From: DATAXP01 sp963708675
Lineage (GTDB): Bacteria; Planctomycetota; Planctomycetia; Pirellulales; PNKZ01
NCBI GenBank assembly: GCA_963708675.1
Contig: CAVPTO010000003.1
Span: 2,046,001 to 2,110,000 of the forward strand
Length of the DNA stretch: 64,000 bases
Direction: 5' to 3'
Shown here: positions 18,863-28,387 of the stretch, piece after piece
Numbering within the stretch: position 1 is the first letter of the stretch
Layout of the letters: each line of letters begins with the position of its first letter
The notes under the pieces: model-generated
Databases searched by the model: none
What the model saw: the letters and a program-made list of their open reading frames with translations, nothing else
Told to the model about the DNA's origin: nothing
Made by a program: the position numbers and the translations under genes

Positions 18863-20413
18863 GTCGAATCGAAGTGCGATCGTCGCCGTTCTTGAGACCG
18901 CTCTGGTCTTCGGCGTGTTCGCGCTCGAAGGTGGCTGGCCGCCGCCCGACCCCAACGAGCCGCACTACTTGTGCAAGTCGCGACACGTTTGGGAGAGCGA
19001 TTGGTGCCCACGCGATTTCTTTCTCGACTCGGCTGACTCGCATGTCGCGTTCTTTGTGACGGCCGGCGTGTTGACGAAATGGTTCACGCTTGAGCAGGCG
19101 GCTTGGATCGGGCGCGTTGTCACGTGGCTGTTGATGGCCGCTGGCTGGCGATATCTCAGCACCGCGATCATGCCACGCTTCGGATGGTCGGTGCTATCGG
19201 CAGGACTTTTCGTAGCGCTGAACTACCGCGCGCACATGGCGGGCGAGTGGGTCGTCGGTGGCTTCGAGGCGAAAGGCTTTGCCTACGCGCTGGTGTTTTT
19301 CGCACTAGGAGCAGTGACGCGCGGAAGATGGAACCTTGGTTGGGTTTTGCTCGGCATTGCCTCGGCGCTGCACGTGCTCGTCGGTGGCTGGTCGGTCGTC
19401 GCATTATTGGTGGCATGGTCGTTGTTAGGCGACCAACGTCCGGCGCTGCGAATGATTTTGCCAGGGCTGCTCGTCGGGGGACTGATCTCGCTAATCGGGC
19501 TTTGGCCGGGGATGGCGTTGACGGAAGGTGCGTCACGGGAAATCGCTGACGAAGCGCATCGGTTGTACGTCTATGAGCGATTGCCGCATCATCTTTGGCC
19601 AGCACACATCGCGCGCAGGCGCCGGAGCTCATCGAGCGATTTCTGCTGCTCGTGTGTGCGTGGATAGCATTGTGCGCGTTTGTACCTTCGGACGATCGTC
19701 AACGCGTGTTGAGACGGTTCGTCGCAGGCTCGCTGGTCATCGCGGTTGCCGGTGCCGTGATCAGTTTATTCGCGGCGAAGTATCCTTCGGCGGTCGCGTC
19801 GCTGCTGCGGTTCTATTGGTTCCGCCTGTCTGATGCTGCCGTGCCGATGGGCACCGCCATCGTCGGCACAAGTTGGATCGCATTGATTGCGTCACGAGGC
19901 GGATGGTTGACAAAGTTGCCGGCGGTCGTAGCTTCGTGCATCATCGCCTTACATCTCGGCCAACTGTGCGAACAACGAGTTGAGTCGCCGGTGCCGCGGG
20001 CTGATGGGCCGAAGCAAGTCTTCAACTATGAAGGCTGGCGGCAAACGTGCGATTGGATTCGGGAGAACACCGCGACCGACATGCTGTTCCTCACCCCGCG
20101 TCAGTCTCAAACGTTCAAGTGGTATGCTCAGCGCAGCGAAGTGGTGACGTGGAAGGATGTGCCGCAGGACGCGACGGACCTCGTCGAATGGTGGGAGCGG
20201 ATGAACGAGATTCACGGCACAGGGGCGTCGCTGCCGGAGCCACGGTTCTTCAGTTCGCTGGCAGACAGCAGCGTGGCGCATCTGGTTCGCATTGCGCGTG
20301 AATACAAGGTCGATTACTTAGTGACTTCGAGCGAGCCGTCGTTGCCGCTGCATGAGGTGTATCGCAACGACTCGTATGCCGTGTACGATCTGCGATCGTT
20401 GAGAGAGGATTGA
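18861..20413 (+). CDS. Polytopic membrane protein (DUF6798-like), one frameshift
   Basis: About 517 residues. The N-terminal signature is NEPHYLCKSRHVWESDWCPRDFF...SADSHVAFF, followed by about ten hydrophobic helices and a soluble C-terminal part (WRQTCDWIRENTATDMLFLTPR...VDYLVTS). I associate this pattern with planctomycete DUF6798 membrane proteins, which look like glycosyltransferase-type membrane folds. The frame breaks at ttt 19594-19596; one more T restores HHLLASTHRAQAPELIERF. The ATG sits in the arm of an inverted repeat, so the true start may differ. Function unknown. Confidence 0.65.
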
Positions 20414-20416
20414 CCG

Positions 20417-21049
20417 GTGTCGATCGATGACACCCAGCTGACGCAACGACTCGCGGAACGGCTCGCAAAGCCGCTGCCGGGTTTCCGAGTGCAGCAGGCA
20501 CTCTCGCCGGAGCTGACCTATAGTCGGCACTTCGGACCACCGGCATACGACGCACGTTATGCAGGTGTGGCGATTCTGTTGTACCGATGCCAGCGCGGGT
20601 GGTGCATTCCGCTGACGGCGCGCCCCGACACGATGGCGCACCATGCGGGACAGATCAGTCTGCCGGGCGGACAGATCGAAGATGGCGAAACGAGCGAACA
20701 AGCGGCGCTTCGCGAGTTGCATGAAGAGCTCGGCATTCCGTCGAATGCCGTCGAGGTGATTGGCCCGCTTTCGCAACTTTACGTGTACGGCAGCAATTTC
20801 GTCGTGATGCCGTGGATTGTCGTCGAACGCGGACCACTGGAGTTTCGTCCGAATACCGCCGAGGTCGCGGAACTCATCGAGTTGTCGCTCGCCGAATTGC
20901 TCGATCCTCGCCATCGAGGAATCTATCTCATGCAGAAGTGGGGCGTTGAGCTGGCGGCGCCGTCTATCGCGTGCGGTAGACACCGCATTTGGGGCGCGAC
21001 GTGCATGATCCTTGGCGAATTGGCTGCGATTTGCGAAGATTGCGTGTAA
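20417..21049 (+). CDS. Nudix hydrolase (CoA pyrophosphatase-like)
   Basis: 210 residues. The Nudix box is complete: GGQIEDGETSEQAALRELHEELGI, with the upstream UPF0035-like segment TMAHHAGQISLPGG that marks the NudL/CoA pyrophosphatase subgroup. It would hydrolyse CoA or another nucleoside diphosphate derivative. GTG 20417 follows the previous stop by three bases and its stop overlaps the start of the HAD gene (TAATG), so the three are likely one transcript. Confidence 0.88.
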   Translation: MSIDDTQLTQRLAERLAKPLPGFRVQQALSPELTYSRHFGPPAYDARYAGVAILLYRCQRGWCIPLTARPDTMAHHAGQISLPGGQIEDGETSEQAALRELHEELGIPSNAVEVIGPLSQLYVYGSNFVVMPWIVVERGPLEFRPNTAEVAELIELSLAELLDPRHRGIYLMQKWGVELAAPSIACGRHRIWGATCMILGELAAICEDCV

Positions 21050-21729
21050 TGCCTTCCCATCATATTCGTCCGCGTGCCGTCGTGTTCGATCTCGACGGCT
21101 TGATGTTCAATACCGAAGAACTGTATCAAGGCGTCGGCACCGAGCTGTTGCGACGTCGCGGCAAAGACTTCCCGCCCGAGCTGCTCAATCGGATGATGGG
21201 TCGACCTGGGCGCGTGTCGCTGCAGATGATGATCGACTGGCACAAGCTGCCAGACACCGTGCAGCAACTGGCCGACGAAACCGAGGAAATCTTCGGCGGC
21301 ATTCTCGATACACGGCTAGCGATGATGCCCGGACTTGCCGACTTATTGGCAAGCCTCGAGGCGGCAGGCACTCCGAAGGCGGTTGCCACCAGCAGCGGCC
21401 GGAAATTTACGACGAACGTCCTGGGGCGTTTTCAACTCGAACCTAGATTCAAGTTCCTACTGACCGCGGAAGATGTCGTCGAGGGAAAGCCGCATCCTGA
21501 GATTTATCTGACGGCGGCGAAGCGATTGGGCGTCGAACCGACGCACATGGTCGTGCTCGAAGACAGTCAGAATGGCTGTCGGGCGGCGGTGAGTTCGGGG
21601 GCGATCGCCGTCGCGGTGCCGGGCGGGCATAGCCGCACGCACGATTTCACTGGCGCGGCGCTCGTGATTGATTCACTCGCGGACCCGCGGCTGTATGAGC
21701 TGTTGGAGATTCCGCGAGTATCAACGTAA
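21049..21729 (+). CDS. HAD-superfamily hydrolase (beta-phosphoglucomutase/GS1-like)
   Basis: 226 residues. Motif I is VVFDLDGLMFNTEE, motif II is ATSSGRK, Lys is in EGKPHPEIY, and motif III is VVLEDSQNGCRAA. The four-helix cap between motif I and II puts it in subclass I. Members dephosphorylate sugar phosphates or nucleotides; the substrate is not evident. The ATG overlaps the Nudix stop by one base. Confidence 0.9.
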   Translation: MPSHHIRPRAVVFDLDGLMFNTEELYQGVGTELLRRRGKDFPPELLNRMMGRPGRVSLQMMIDWHKLPDTVQQLADETEEIFGGILDTRLAMMPGLADLLASLEAAGTPKAVATSSGRKFTTNVLGRFQLEPRFKFLLTAEDVVEGKPHPEIYLTAAKRLGVEPTHMVVLEDSQNGCRAAVSSGAIAVAVPGGHSRTHDFTGAALVIDSLADPRLYELLEIPRVST

Positions 21730-21757
21730 AAGCCCACGGACGGCCGTCCGTGGGCTT
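21730..21757. repeat. 28-nt perfect palindrome
   Basis: aagcccacggacgg and its exact complement form a hairpin without a loop. It lies between the ends of convergent genes and shares its sequence with the palindrome at 12063-12084. No T-tract follows directly; it may end transcripts from both sides. Confidence 0.75.
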
Positions 21758-21793
21758 GGCGTAGAACAAATTGAAGCACCAAGAATTGGCGCT

Positions 21794-22737
21794 TTACGCG
21801 GCGTGCTGATGCCGCGTTGCCCGGCGCCATGCAGTTCGCAGTTCCTCGCGGAAGCCGTTCTCGCATTGCTCGGCGAAGCGCGAGCCCTTCGCGAAGCATT
21901 GGCAGCGGCATGCGAAGATCGCGACGCGCGGCCGCGGTGTTCAGCGATGTCTCGTCCATGAACGGACGATTCGCTTTGCGCTTCGGCGGCTCGAGCAACA
22001 CCTGCCGGCCCGTGAGTCCGAAGGTCACGGCCATCTCGGCGGCGAAGCGATACTGGCTCGCACGCTCGGCGCCAGTGAGATGATAGATGCCGCGCAAGTT
22101 CAGTTCGAGCGCCTTCACGAGCAACTTGCCGAGATCGCCGGCTAGAATCGGCGTCGCGTAGTTTTGTGCATCGACTGGACAACCCTGGCCGGTCGTGAGG
22201 TTGGTCCAAACGGATTCGGCGAACCCCGCTTCGGCGCCGATGGGGCTCCATCCGTAGGTGTGCGCTCGCACGATCAACGCGGTCGATTGCGAGAGCGAAC
22301 GTTCGAGTGTCTTGACGGCCTCGGCCGCTGCGTGATTGGCCGAGGTCGGAGAGATTTCGCAATGGAACATGCGCGGGCCCGAGAAGACCGCATCGCTGGT
22401 GACGACGGCCAACGGACAACTTGCGCGTTCGGCGGCGGTCGCCAAGGCCTGGGCTTGGGCGACCTCTTGCTGTGTATCGATCGACAACGCGGGATCGAAC
22501 ATGTCCCACGACGATCGCGACAGCGGCGAGCAATGAATGATGCCTCGCGGAGCCTCCGACAACACGCGATAGACCACGTCGCTGCGATCCGTGAGATCGC
22601 AATGGATCGACTGGCAACCATCGAAAGCAGGCGTACCGATCACCGCCGACGAGCACGATCTGATAACGATCGCGCAGCGTCATTGCCAGGTTCGCACCCA
22701 GCATGGTGTCCGCGCCCGTCACGAGAAGTTTATCCAC
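21794..22737 (-). CDS. RmlD-like dTDP-4-dehydrorhamnose reductase / SDR, two frameshifts
   Basis: About 310 codons. The N-terminus LLVTGADTMLGANLAMTL is an extended SDR nucleotide-binding loop. Frame changes near 22630 (before PAFDGCQSIHCDL) and near 21870 (before RFAEQCENGFREELRTAWRRATRHQHAA stop). The middle has the RmlD pattern VVTSDAVFSG...YGWSP...YATPILAGDLGKLLVKALE...GIYHLTGAERASQYRFA. The usual Tyr-Lys pair of SDR enzymes is not obvious, so catalysis is doubtful. It would reduce a dTDP-sugar. It converges with the HAD gene. Confidence 0.72.
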
Positions 22738-23062
22738 TGCAAGTCTCCGTCCCTGGAGGCATGCCCACCCTTTTTCAGCGACGCCATGAGCGCAACGCGT
22801 TCGTCACGCATGCGTGCTCATCCCAAACTCGGGCTCCTGCTCGTGCTTGGGGGGCGGATTGTATCGACGGCAACCAAACGTTCCTAGGGCGAAATTCGAC
22901 GGGGGTTTGGAGGCGGTTTTCTGGGGCGATCGGTTAGCTGCGACGCGCCAGCGGAGCGCTCTGCGACGCGGCTAAACCTCGCTTTATCAGCCTTGACCCG
23001 ACGATTGCATGCTTGCTAGTTTCGCCGTCCCCGATTCCTTCGACTCTCGCAGGGTTATACTG

Positions 23063-24295
23063 ATGCGCATGACACAAACCCACGACCTGTTAGTTCTCGG
23101 CGGCGGCATCGTGGGGCTGGCCTCGGCCTACCAATTCTTGCGGCGCTATCCGGGCCGCTCGGTCGTGCTGCTCGAGAAGGAAGGGCAGTTGGCGTTCCAC
23201 CAGACGGGCCGCAACTCGGGCGTCCTCCACACCGGCATCTATTACAAGCCCGGCACGCTGCGAGCCACGAACTGCCGCGCAGGCCGCGAGGCGATGGTCG
23301 AGTTCTGCAAGGCTGAGGGGATTAAGCACGAGATCTGCGGCAAGGTGATCGTCGCGGTCAGCGAGAACGAGATTCCGCGGCTCGAGAAGATCTACGAACG
23401 CGGCCTGGCCAATGGCGTGCGTTGCGAAGTGATCGGTCCCGACCGCCTGCACGAACTGGAGCCCCACGCCGCCGGTGTTCGGGCCATCCATGTCCCCGAG
23501 GCCGGCATCGTCGACTACCCCGCCGTCTGTCAACGCTTGGCGGCGCGCATCGAGGGCATGGGCGGTCGCATCGTGCTGCACGCTCGCGTCACGGGCATCA
23601 AGTCCAACTCCTCCGAGGTCAACGTCGAATCGACGGCCGGCGACTTCCAAGCTCGCTGGATGATCAACTGCACGGGGCTGCAATCCGATCGCATCGCTGC
23701 GCTCGGCGGGGCAAAGCCCGATGTGCAGATCGTGCCCTTCCGTGGTGAGTACTTCGAGCTAAAGCCCGAAGCACAGCACCTGTGCAAGAACCTGATCTAC
23801 CCGGTTCCCGATCCGAGCTTCCCGTTCCTCGGCGTACACTTCACGCGCCTGGTCAACGGCGGAGTCGAGTGCGGGCCCAACGCGGTGCTCGCTTTTGCAC
23901 GCGAAGGCTACCGCAAGCGCGACATCAACCTTCGCGACCTGTTCGAATCGCTGTCGTATCGCGGCTTTCAACGTCTGGCGATGAAGTACTGGCGCACCGG
24001 CATGGGCGAGATGTGGCGAAGCATCAGTAAACGCGCGTTCGTTCACGCGCTGCAAAGGCTCGTGCCTGAGATTCGCGGCGAACTGCTCGAGCCCGCCCCG
24101 GCCGGCGTGCGTGCGCAAGCGCTGGGTAGCGAAGGTGAAATCCTCGACGACTTCCTCATTCTTGATGTTCCGCGCATTGTGAACGTCTGCAACGCACCAT
24201 CGCCTGCTGCGACCGCGTCGCTCAACATCGGCAATCTTATTGTTGATCGCTTGGGCGCACAGATGGGCGAATCCTCAATGGCGCGTGTTGGTTAG
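23063..24295 (+). CDS. lhgO: L-2-hydroxyglutarate oxidase
   Basis: FAD-dependent oxidase that converts L-2-hydroxyglutarate to 2-oxoglutarate. About 410 residues. The FAD-binding loop is LLVLGGGIVGLASAYQFL; other motifs are FHQTGRNSGVLHTGIYYKPG, GIVDYPAVCQRLA, and VPFRGEYFEL. I chose ATG 23063 (alternative 23069); the frame extends upstream to 23009 but that part has no family similarity. It converges with the Cys-rich protein gene. The upstream gap (22738-23062) holds no recognised gene. Confidence 0.93.
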   Translation: MRMTQTHDLLVLGGGIVGLASAYQFLRRYPGRSVVLLEKEGQLAFHQTGRNSGVLHTGIYYKPGTLRATNCRAGREAMVEFCKAEGIKHEICGKVIVAVSENEIPRLEKIYERGLANGVRCEVIGPDRLHELEPHAAGVRAIHVPEAGIVDYPAVCQRLAARIEGMGGRIVLHARVTGIKSNSSEVNVESTAGDFQARWMINCTGLQSDRIAALGGAKPDVQIVPFRGEYFELKPEAQHLCKNLIYPVPDPSFPFLGVHFTRLVNGGVECGPNAVLAFAREGYRKRDINLRDLFESLSYRGFQRLAMKYWRTGMGEMWRSISKRAFVHALQRLVPEIRGELLEPAPAGVRAQALGSEGEILDDFLILDVPRIVNVCNAPSPAATASLNIGNLIVDRLGAQMGESSMARVG

Positions 24296-24413
24296 ATGCA
24301 CACGCGCTCGGTCTCTGACCCCGCCGACATTGGACCATCGTGTCGGCGTCTGGAGACCCGCGCCAATCGCGGCACGCGTTGTGATTGCAACTTCGAAACA
24401 GCGCAAACGGAAA

Positions 24414-24445
24414 CGGCCTCTCATCGAGGGTTCGATGAAAGGCCG
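24414..24445. terminator. Imperfect hairpin, putative bidirectional terminator
   Basis: cggcct...tcatcga pairs with tcgatga...aggccg across a short loop, with one bulge. It lies between the convergent lhgO and Cys-rich genes. There is no strong T-tract, so the call rests on position. Confidence 0.4.
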
Positions 24446-24496
24446 CTCCGTTAAACGCAAGGGTCAGCGTCGGTGAGACGCCACCCGTAAGTCAGA

Positions 24497-25147
24497 CTAC
24501 TTACCGCAGCCGCAACCCGGGGCAGCAGCGCAGGTCGGTTCGCAAGCCGGAGCAGCAGCCGCACAGCAGCTCGGCTCGGCAGCGCATCCGCCGCACGACG
24601 AACCGCAACCACCGCACGAGCCGCAACCGCAGCCGTGGTGACCGCAGCAGCGGTGGCACGACTTGTTGCAAGTCGTGACGCTCTTCAGCCACTCGTGGAC
24701 GTTGGTCAACGGACCGCAGCAGCGGCCGCAACCGTGGTGGCAACCCTTGTGGCAGCACGAGCCGCAACCTTGGTCGCAGCAGCTGGGGGCAGCGCCGCAG
24801 CTCGGTTCGCAGGCCGGAGCGGCACAGCAGCTCGGCTCGCAAGCCTTCTCGCAACCGCCGCATCCGCAGGCCGGAGCAGCACAGCAGCTCGGCTCGCACG
24901 ACTTCGCACAACCGCCGCAGGCGGGAGCGCCACAGCACTTCGACTCGCCACAGCAGCTGGGGGCAGCAGCCGCACAGCAGCTCGGCTCAGCGGCCGCACA
25001 TGTCGGCTCGCAGCAGCTCGGCTCACAGCAGCTCTTCTTGCAGCAGCCGTGATGACCCATCATACGGTTCATCAGCGTGGCAGCCTTCAGTTCGCTCACG
25101 GCGAACGACGCCACGACGATGGCACAAAGAATAAGACGCGTTTTCAC
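24497..25147 (-). CDS. Exported cysteine-rich repeat protein
   Basis: 216 residues from GTG 25147 (GAGGAG upstream). A signal peptide (LILCAIVVASFAVSELKA) is followed by a mature part in which roughly 60 residues are Cys, mostly as CC or CGC, set in repeats such as CEPSCCAAPAC and CGGCAKSC. A central segment (GPLTNVHEWLKSVTTCNKSC) is less repetitive. Planctomycetes export Cys-rich proteins that are thought to cross-link in the cell envelope; metal binding is the alternative. The low-complexity DNA makes it open in other frames too, but only this frame has the signal and ribosome site. Confidence 0.75.
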   Translation of the reverse strand: MKTRLILCAIVVASFAVSELKAATLMNRMMGHHGCCKKSCCEPSCCEPTCAAAEPSCCAAAAPSCCGESKCCGAPACGGCAKSCEPSCCAAPACGCGGCEKACEPSCCAAPACEPSCGAAPSCCDQGCGSCCHKGCHHGCGRCCGPLTNVHEWLKSVTTCNKSCHRCCGHHGCGCGSCGGCGSSCGGCAAEPSCCAAAAPACEPTCAAAPGCGCGK

Positions 25148-25490
25148 GGAACGTTCTCCTCAAATCGGATGGAATGTTAGCTTGCAATCGCTTCGGCCCG
25201 TGCAATCGGCTATCGTCGCTTTTCCGCGACGATCGCGAAAAAAAGCCGCCGACGTCGTGTTCTACTGCCTGAGCTATCGCACAACGAATATGGAACCTAG
25301 GAAATCTAGGCAGCCCTGCATGGGGGCTTGAATGTCACTCATCGGCGTTTTCGAGCTGCCTATTTTCCCAAACCGGACTTCTCGTCTGAGAAAGTGGCAC
25401 GACGACGAAAATTCTGCGGGGTATGACGATTGTTCTGCCGATCCATAGGTTCTGAAGTGCGTCACGATCCTTGGAGTCGGGGAAACGAAA
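25148..25490. other. Intergenic, divergent promoters
   Basis: No gene is recognised. It is the shared upstream region of the Cys-rich gene (minus) and the lipoprotein gene (plus). A small hairpin (atcgtcgc / gcgacgat, 25212-25233) borders an A-run. Confidence 0.4.
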
Positions 25491-25874
25491 ATGTCGCGAA
25501 CGTCGCTGTTCGTTCTGCTTGCCGTCGTCGCGGCAGGAACCGGGTGCCGAATGTGCAAAGCTCCGGACGACTATTGCGGCAACGTCTATGGTAATGGTGT
25601 GCTCGACCATGACTATCTGGCGCACCGCGGCTCGGTCTTCGGCAACAGTGCTTATCAACAGCAGCCCAACGGCGACATCCAGTACGGCGGCACGAACCAG
25701 CAGTATCAGCAGACGCAAGGCGGCCAACAGATGCAGCCGGGCCAGCAATCGCAGCCTCAACCGCAGCAATACATGCAGTCGACGCCAACCCTCGCGCCGC
25801 TCGAAGAAACGCCCGCCTACAGCTCCGTGCAAACGCTGCCCCCCGCGCCGAACTCTTCACGCCGCTGGCGCTGA
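25491..25874 (+). CDS. Small Gln-rich lipoprotein
   Basis: 127 residues. The N-terminus MSRTSLFVLLAVVAAGTGC is a lipoprotein signal with Cys19 as the likely lipidation site. The mature part is rich in Gln, Pro, Tyr and Asn (QQYQQTQGGQQMQPGQQ). No domain is recognised. GGAGTCGGGG lies upstream of the ATG. Confidence 0.6.
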   Translation: MSRTSLFVLLAVVAAGTGCRMCKAPDDYCGNVYGNGVLDHDYLAHRGSVFGNSAYQQQPNGDIQYGGTNQQYQQTQGGQQMQPGQQSQPQPQQYMQSTPTLAPLEETPAYSSVQTLPPAPNSSRRWR

Positions 25875-25944
25875 GCGCTCTCGCGCCGTAACTGAACCCG
25901 TCTTTCTTCCATCGGGACACGGCACGCCGCGAGCTATGTCGAGC

Positions 25945-26415
25945 GGTAGCCGAAGGCCGGATGAGGGCGCCCCGCGGCTCACTTTGCGCCATCCACACGA
26001 ACCCCTCGCCCCTTCGGGGAGAGGGGCTGGGGTGAGGGGCCCGTTGCATCTCGTGCGACGCCGCCCCCGCGCAACCGCAACCCTTCTCCCTCCGGGAGAA
26101 GGTGGCCGAAGGCCGGATGAGGGCGCCCCGCAGCGCTCCTTGCCTTCCACTCGCCCCGCCATTCGCCATCCACACGAACCCCTCGCCCCTTCGGGGTGAG
26201 GGGCTGGGGTGAGGGGCCCGTTGCATCTCGTGCGACGCCGCCCCCGCGCAACCGCAACCCTTCTCCCTCCGGGAGCTTTGCACAAAAAGTCCTGTCAATG
26301 CACGAAACACTGCGATAGCAACTCCTGACAGCTTCGCTATGTAGTTGCTTGACCTGAGTTTTTGGGCAAAGCCCCCGAAGGGAGAAGGTGGCCGAAGGCC
26401 GGATGAGGGAGCCTC
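25945..26415. repeat. Cluster of REP-like palindromes with a 112-bp direct repeat
   Basis: At least four copies of the REP-like module (cccctcgccccttcgggg...ggtgagggg and ccttctccctccgggagaagg...ggatgaggg) lie here in both orientations. A 112-bp block at 25987-26098 recurs at 26164-26275 with one base difference, so the cluster grew by local duplication. Long open frames through it are artefacts of the repeats. Confidence 0.85.
26275..26372. mobile_element. 98-bp element with 14-bp terminal inverted repeats
   Basis: Ends gctttgcacaaaaa (26275-26288) and tttttgggcaaagc (26359-26372) are inverted repeats with one mismatch, and the inner sequence has no gene. It breaks a REP-like palindrome: the left half (ccttctccctccgggag) is before it and a right half (cgaagggagaagg) after it. 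It looks like a miniature inverted-repeat element, but no target duplication is certain. Confidence 0.4.
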
Positions 26416-27002
26416 GCAGTTGCTTGTGTTCTCCTCGCTGATGCACTCCGATCGCGCAACCGCCGCTTTCCTACCCACTCCGCCGCCCGACTTATTCCCA
26501 TACCCATGAGACGGGACGTTTTGTGCAATAAGTCGCCTCTCTGACCCTCTCCAGGCCGACTTCTTGCCCACCGTACAACCGTGCAATAAGTCACCGCCCG
26601 CCCGCTCTCCGCCGCCGGATCTCGCTCTCACAACTACGCGTCGTTCGCCACTCATAGCGATTTCCCTTTCCATCGAAGCACTCTCCGCGCAGCTTTTTCG
26701 TGGTGTGACGTTACCCGAAAGCGTCGTAGACCTTCAACGGAAAGAAGAAGCCACCGTGTAAGTCGTGACGTTCCGTCGCGGCTCGAAGAACGTGCAGGCC
26801 GCGCTGTTGAACTCGCCGAGGTCCAATCCGATAATCGTGGTCATTGCCGTGGGCTCCATGGAAACGTGTTGTTCGTCTCGATAACGATCAACCTGTTGCA
26901 CGAGCATCCACTCGTGCAACAGGCCCGCGGCTAACATGAATTCTTTAGGCGCGACTGCATTGACGCCAGTTCTAATAAACGCCCTTTGAGCCTTGCATAC
27001 AT
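26373..27002. other. Intergenic DNA with one perfect hairpin
   Basis: No gene is supported. A 13-bp perfect stem (cctgttgcacgag / ctcgtgcaacagg) with a 6-nt loop is at 26892-26923. The 13-mer gtgcaataagtcg/ac occurs twice (near 26523 and 26581). Confidence 0.5.
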
Positions 27003-27551
27003 ATGATCGCAGCGTATAAGAGTGCAACGCTTCTGCTCGCAGCAGTTGGGGTTATTTTGACAGCCTGCTCTCTTGTTGGCTGCACTGATGAAAGTTTATC
27101 CACAACCGAAGTGGGCTCATGCTGGATGCAGCGAGGCGTCGCAGCAGATGGAACAGATATTAGCTACGAAGTCGATTTCGTAAGCTCAGATGGACGAGTG
27201 ATTCTTATAGTTGCCGCGAATGGCAGTCAAGGTAGCATGACGACAACCGCAACGTCGCCTAGAGGACACTTTTTCGGACCTCGAGGGCAACAGGTATCAT
27301 GGCTCTACAACACGAAGGATGGCATGAATGAAACAGTGACTGTCGATGGTCACGACTATAAGCTAAAAGATGGCGCTATGTTCCTAATCCGTATGTGGGA
27401 CACATCGCCAAAAGTAGAGCAAGTGTCCATTGATATGTCACGGCTTGTCAGCGGTGGACAGATGAGAAATACGTTATGGCCTCAAATACAACAAATCGTT
27501 GCGGGCGACCAACGTCTTTCGGTGTTCTTCCGAGAGTGCCGTGGAGAGTGA
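27003..27551 (+). CDS. Hypothetical lipoprotein
   Basis: 182 residues with a signal segment (LLLAAVGVILTACSLVGC); either Cys could be lipidated. The mature part is a small beta-rich domain without a recognised family. Base composition is less GC-rich than the core genes, in line with an accessory region. Start ATG 27003 is the first in frame. Confidence 0.55.
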   Translation: MIAAYKSATLLLAAVGVILTACSLVGCTDESLSTTEVGSCWMQRGVAADGTDISYEVDFVSSDGRVILIVAANGSQGSMTTTATSPRGHFFGPRGQQVSWLYNTKDGMNETVTVDGHDYKLKDGAMFLIRMWDTSPKVEQVSIDMSRLVSGGQMRNTLWPQIQQIVAGDQRLSVFFRECRGE

Positions 27552-27822
27552 CACATTGACATCAATAATGATGGGGAATGGCAGGGCCCAGCAGTAATTG
27601 AATCTGCAGAAATCAGCTGACGAGCGCTAGCTCGCGGTTTCTCCGAAGAACCAGACGCTAGCGCGTTCTGGCTGATGACGCTTCTTGAATAACTGAGTAG
27701 CCCTGTGGGGAATGGGTGGGGAATGGATACTTATTCACGGATAAAGTAGAATGTTCCCTTTGTGCCTTCCTGTTCGATCTTCGCGAAATATGAAGCAGCC
27801 ATTAGTGCCGGCGGTCAGCACG
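27552..27822. other. Intergenic with an imperfect long hairpin
   Basis: cagctgacgagcgctagctcg (from about 27615) and a partner near 27650-27670 (gacgctagcgcgttctggctg) form an imperfect long hairpin. No gene seen. Confidence 0.35.
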
Positions 27823-28233
27823 ATGGATAAGTGGCGATTCAGACTCCACTTCACGCTGCGTACTTTGCTGATCGTCTCTGCACTTATGTCGGTCGCAGCC
27901 GCTTGGGTTGCTATCGAAATATCTGTCGCGCGTGAGCGTTCGTTTTTGCGAGGCTATCTCATTACGCCAATTGGCAGCTTCTCAAGCATCGAACCAGCGG
28001 ATACCGCTGGGATATCCTGGATTCGATGCTTTCATGGCGACCACAATGTTTACAGTCTCCATCTTTCGAGCGACACCTCTTTGGAGATCGCAGAACGGGT
28101 AAGACGTGCATTTCCTGAAGGCATCATCTACGTTGATTGGGTCCCAGTAACGAGTCTCTCGAATAAGCACGCAACGGCACCACCCCAAAAACTTGTCAGT
28201 TCGCTCAAGTCATCGTGTGGCAATCGGGATTAA
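27823..28233 (+). CDS. Hypothetical one-helix membrane protein
   Basis: About 136 residues from ATG 27823. The N-terminus MDKWRFRLHFTLRTLLIVSALMSVAAAW is the 'FRLRTLLI' pattern very common in small planctomycete membrane proteins, in which one helix anchors a short outer domain. The frame extends back to 27751 with another ATG at 27790, so the start is uncertain. Function unknown. Confidence 0.5.
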   Translation: MDKWRFRLHFTLRTLLIVSALMSVAAAWVAIEISVARERSFLRGYLITPIGSFSSIEPADTAGISWIRCFHGDHNVYSLHLSSDTSLEIAERVRRAFPEGIIYVDWVPVTSLSNKHATAPPQKLVSSLKSSCGNRD

Positions 28234-28387
28234 ACTTGGAGCCAGCAGCCTTCGCTTACGTCGCCTGACCATTCGCGATCGTTGAGCGCGGTTTCCGAGC
28301 GATTTTGGCGTTCGCTCCGTTAGCGGTACAATGCCTTCGATCTTGCTTACATAAAGCGAGCGACTCAGATTTTGCATTAGGCCGTAC

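Noticed and set aside
25462..26673. 403-residue open frame on the minus strand
   Set aside because: It runs through REP-like repeats and antisense to the lipoprotein gene; repeated RREKGCGCAGAASHEMQ segments are just the DNA repeat translated.
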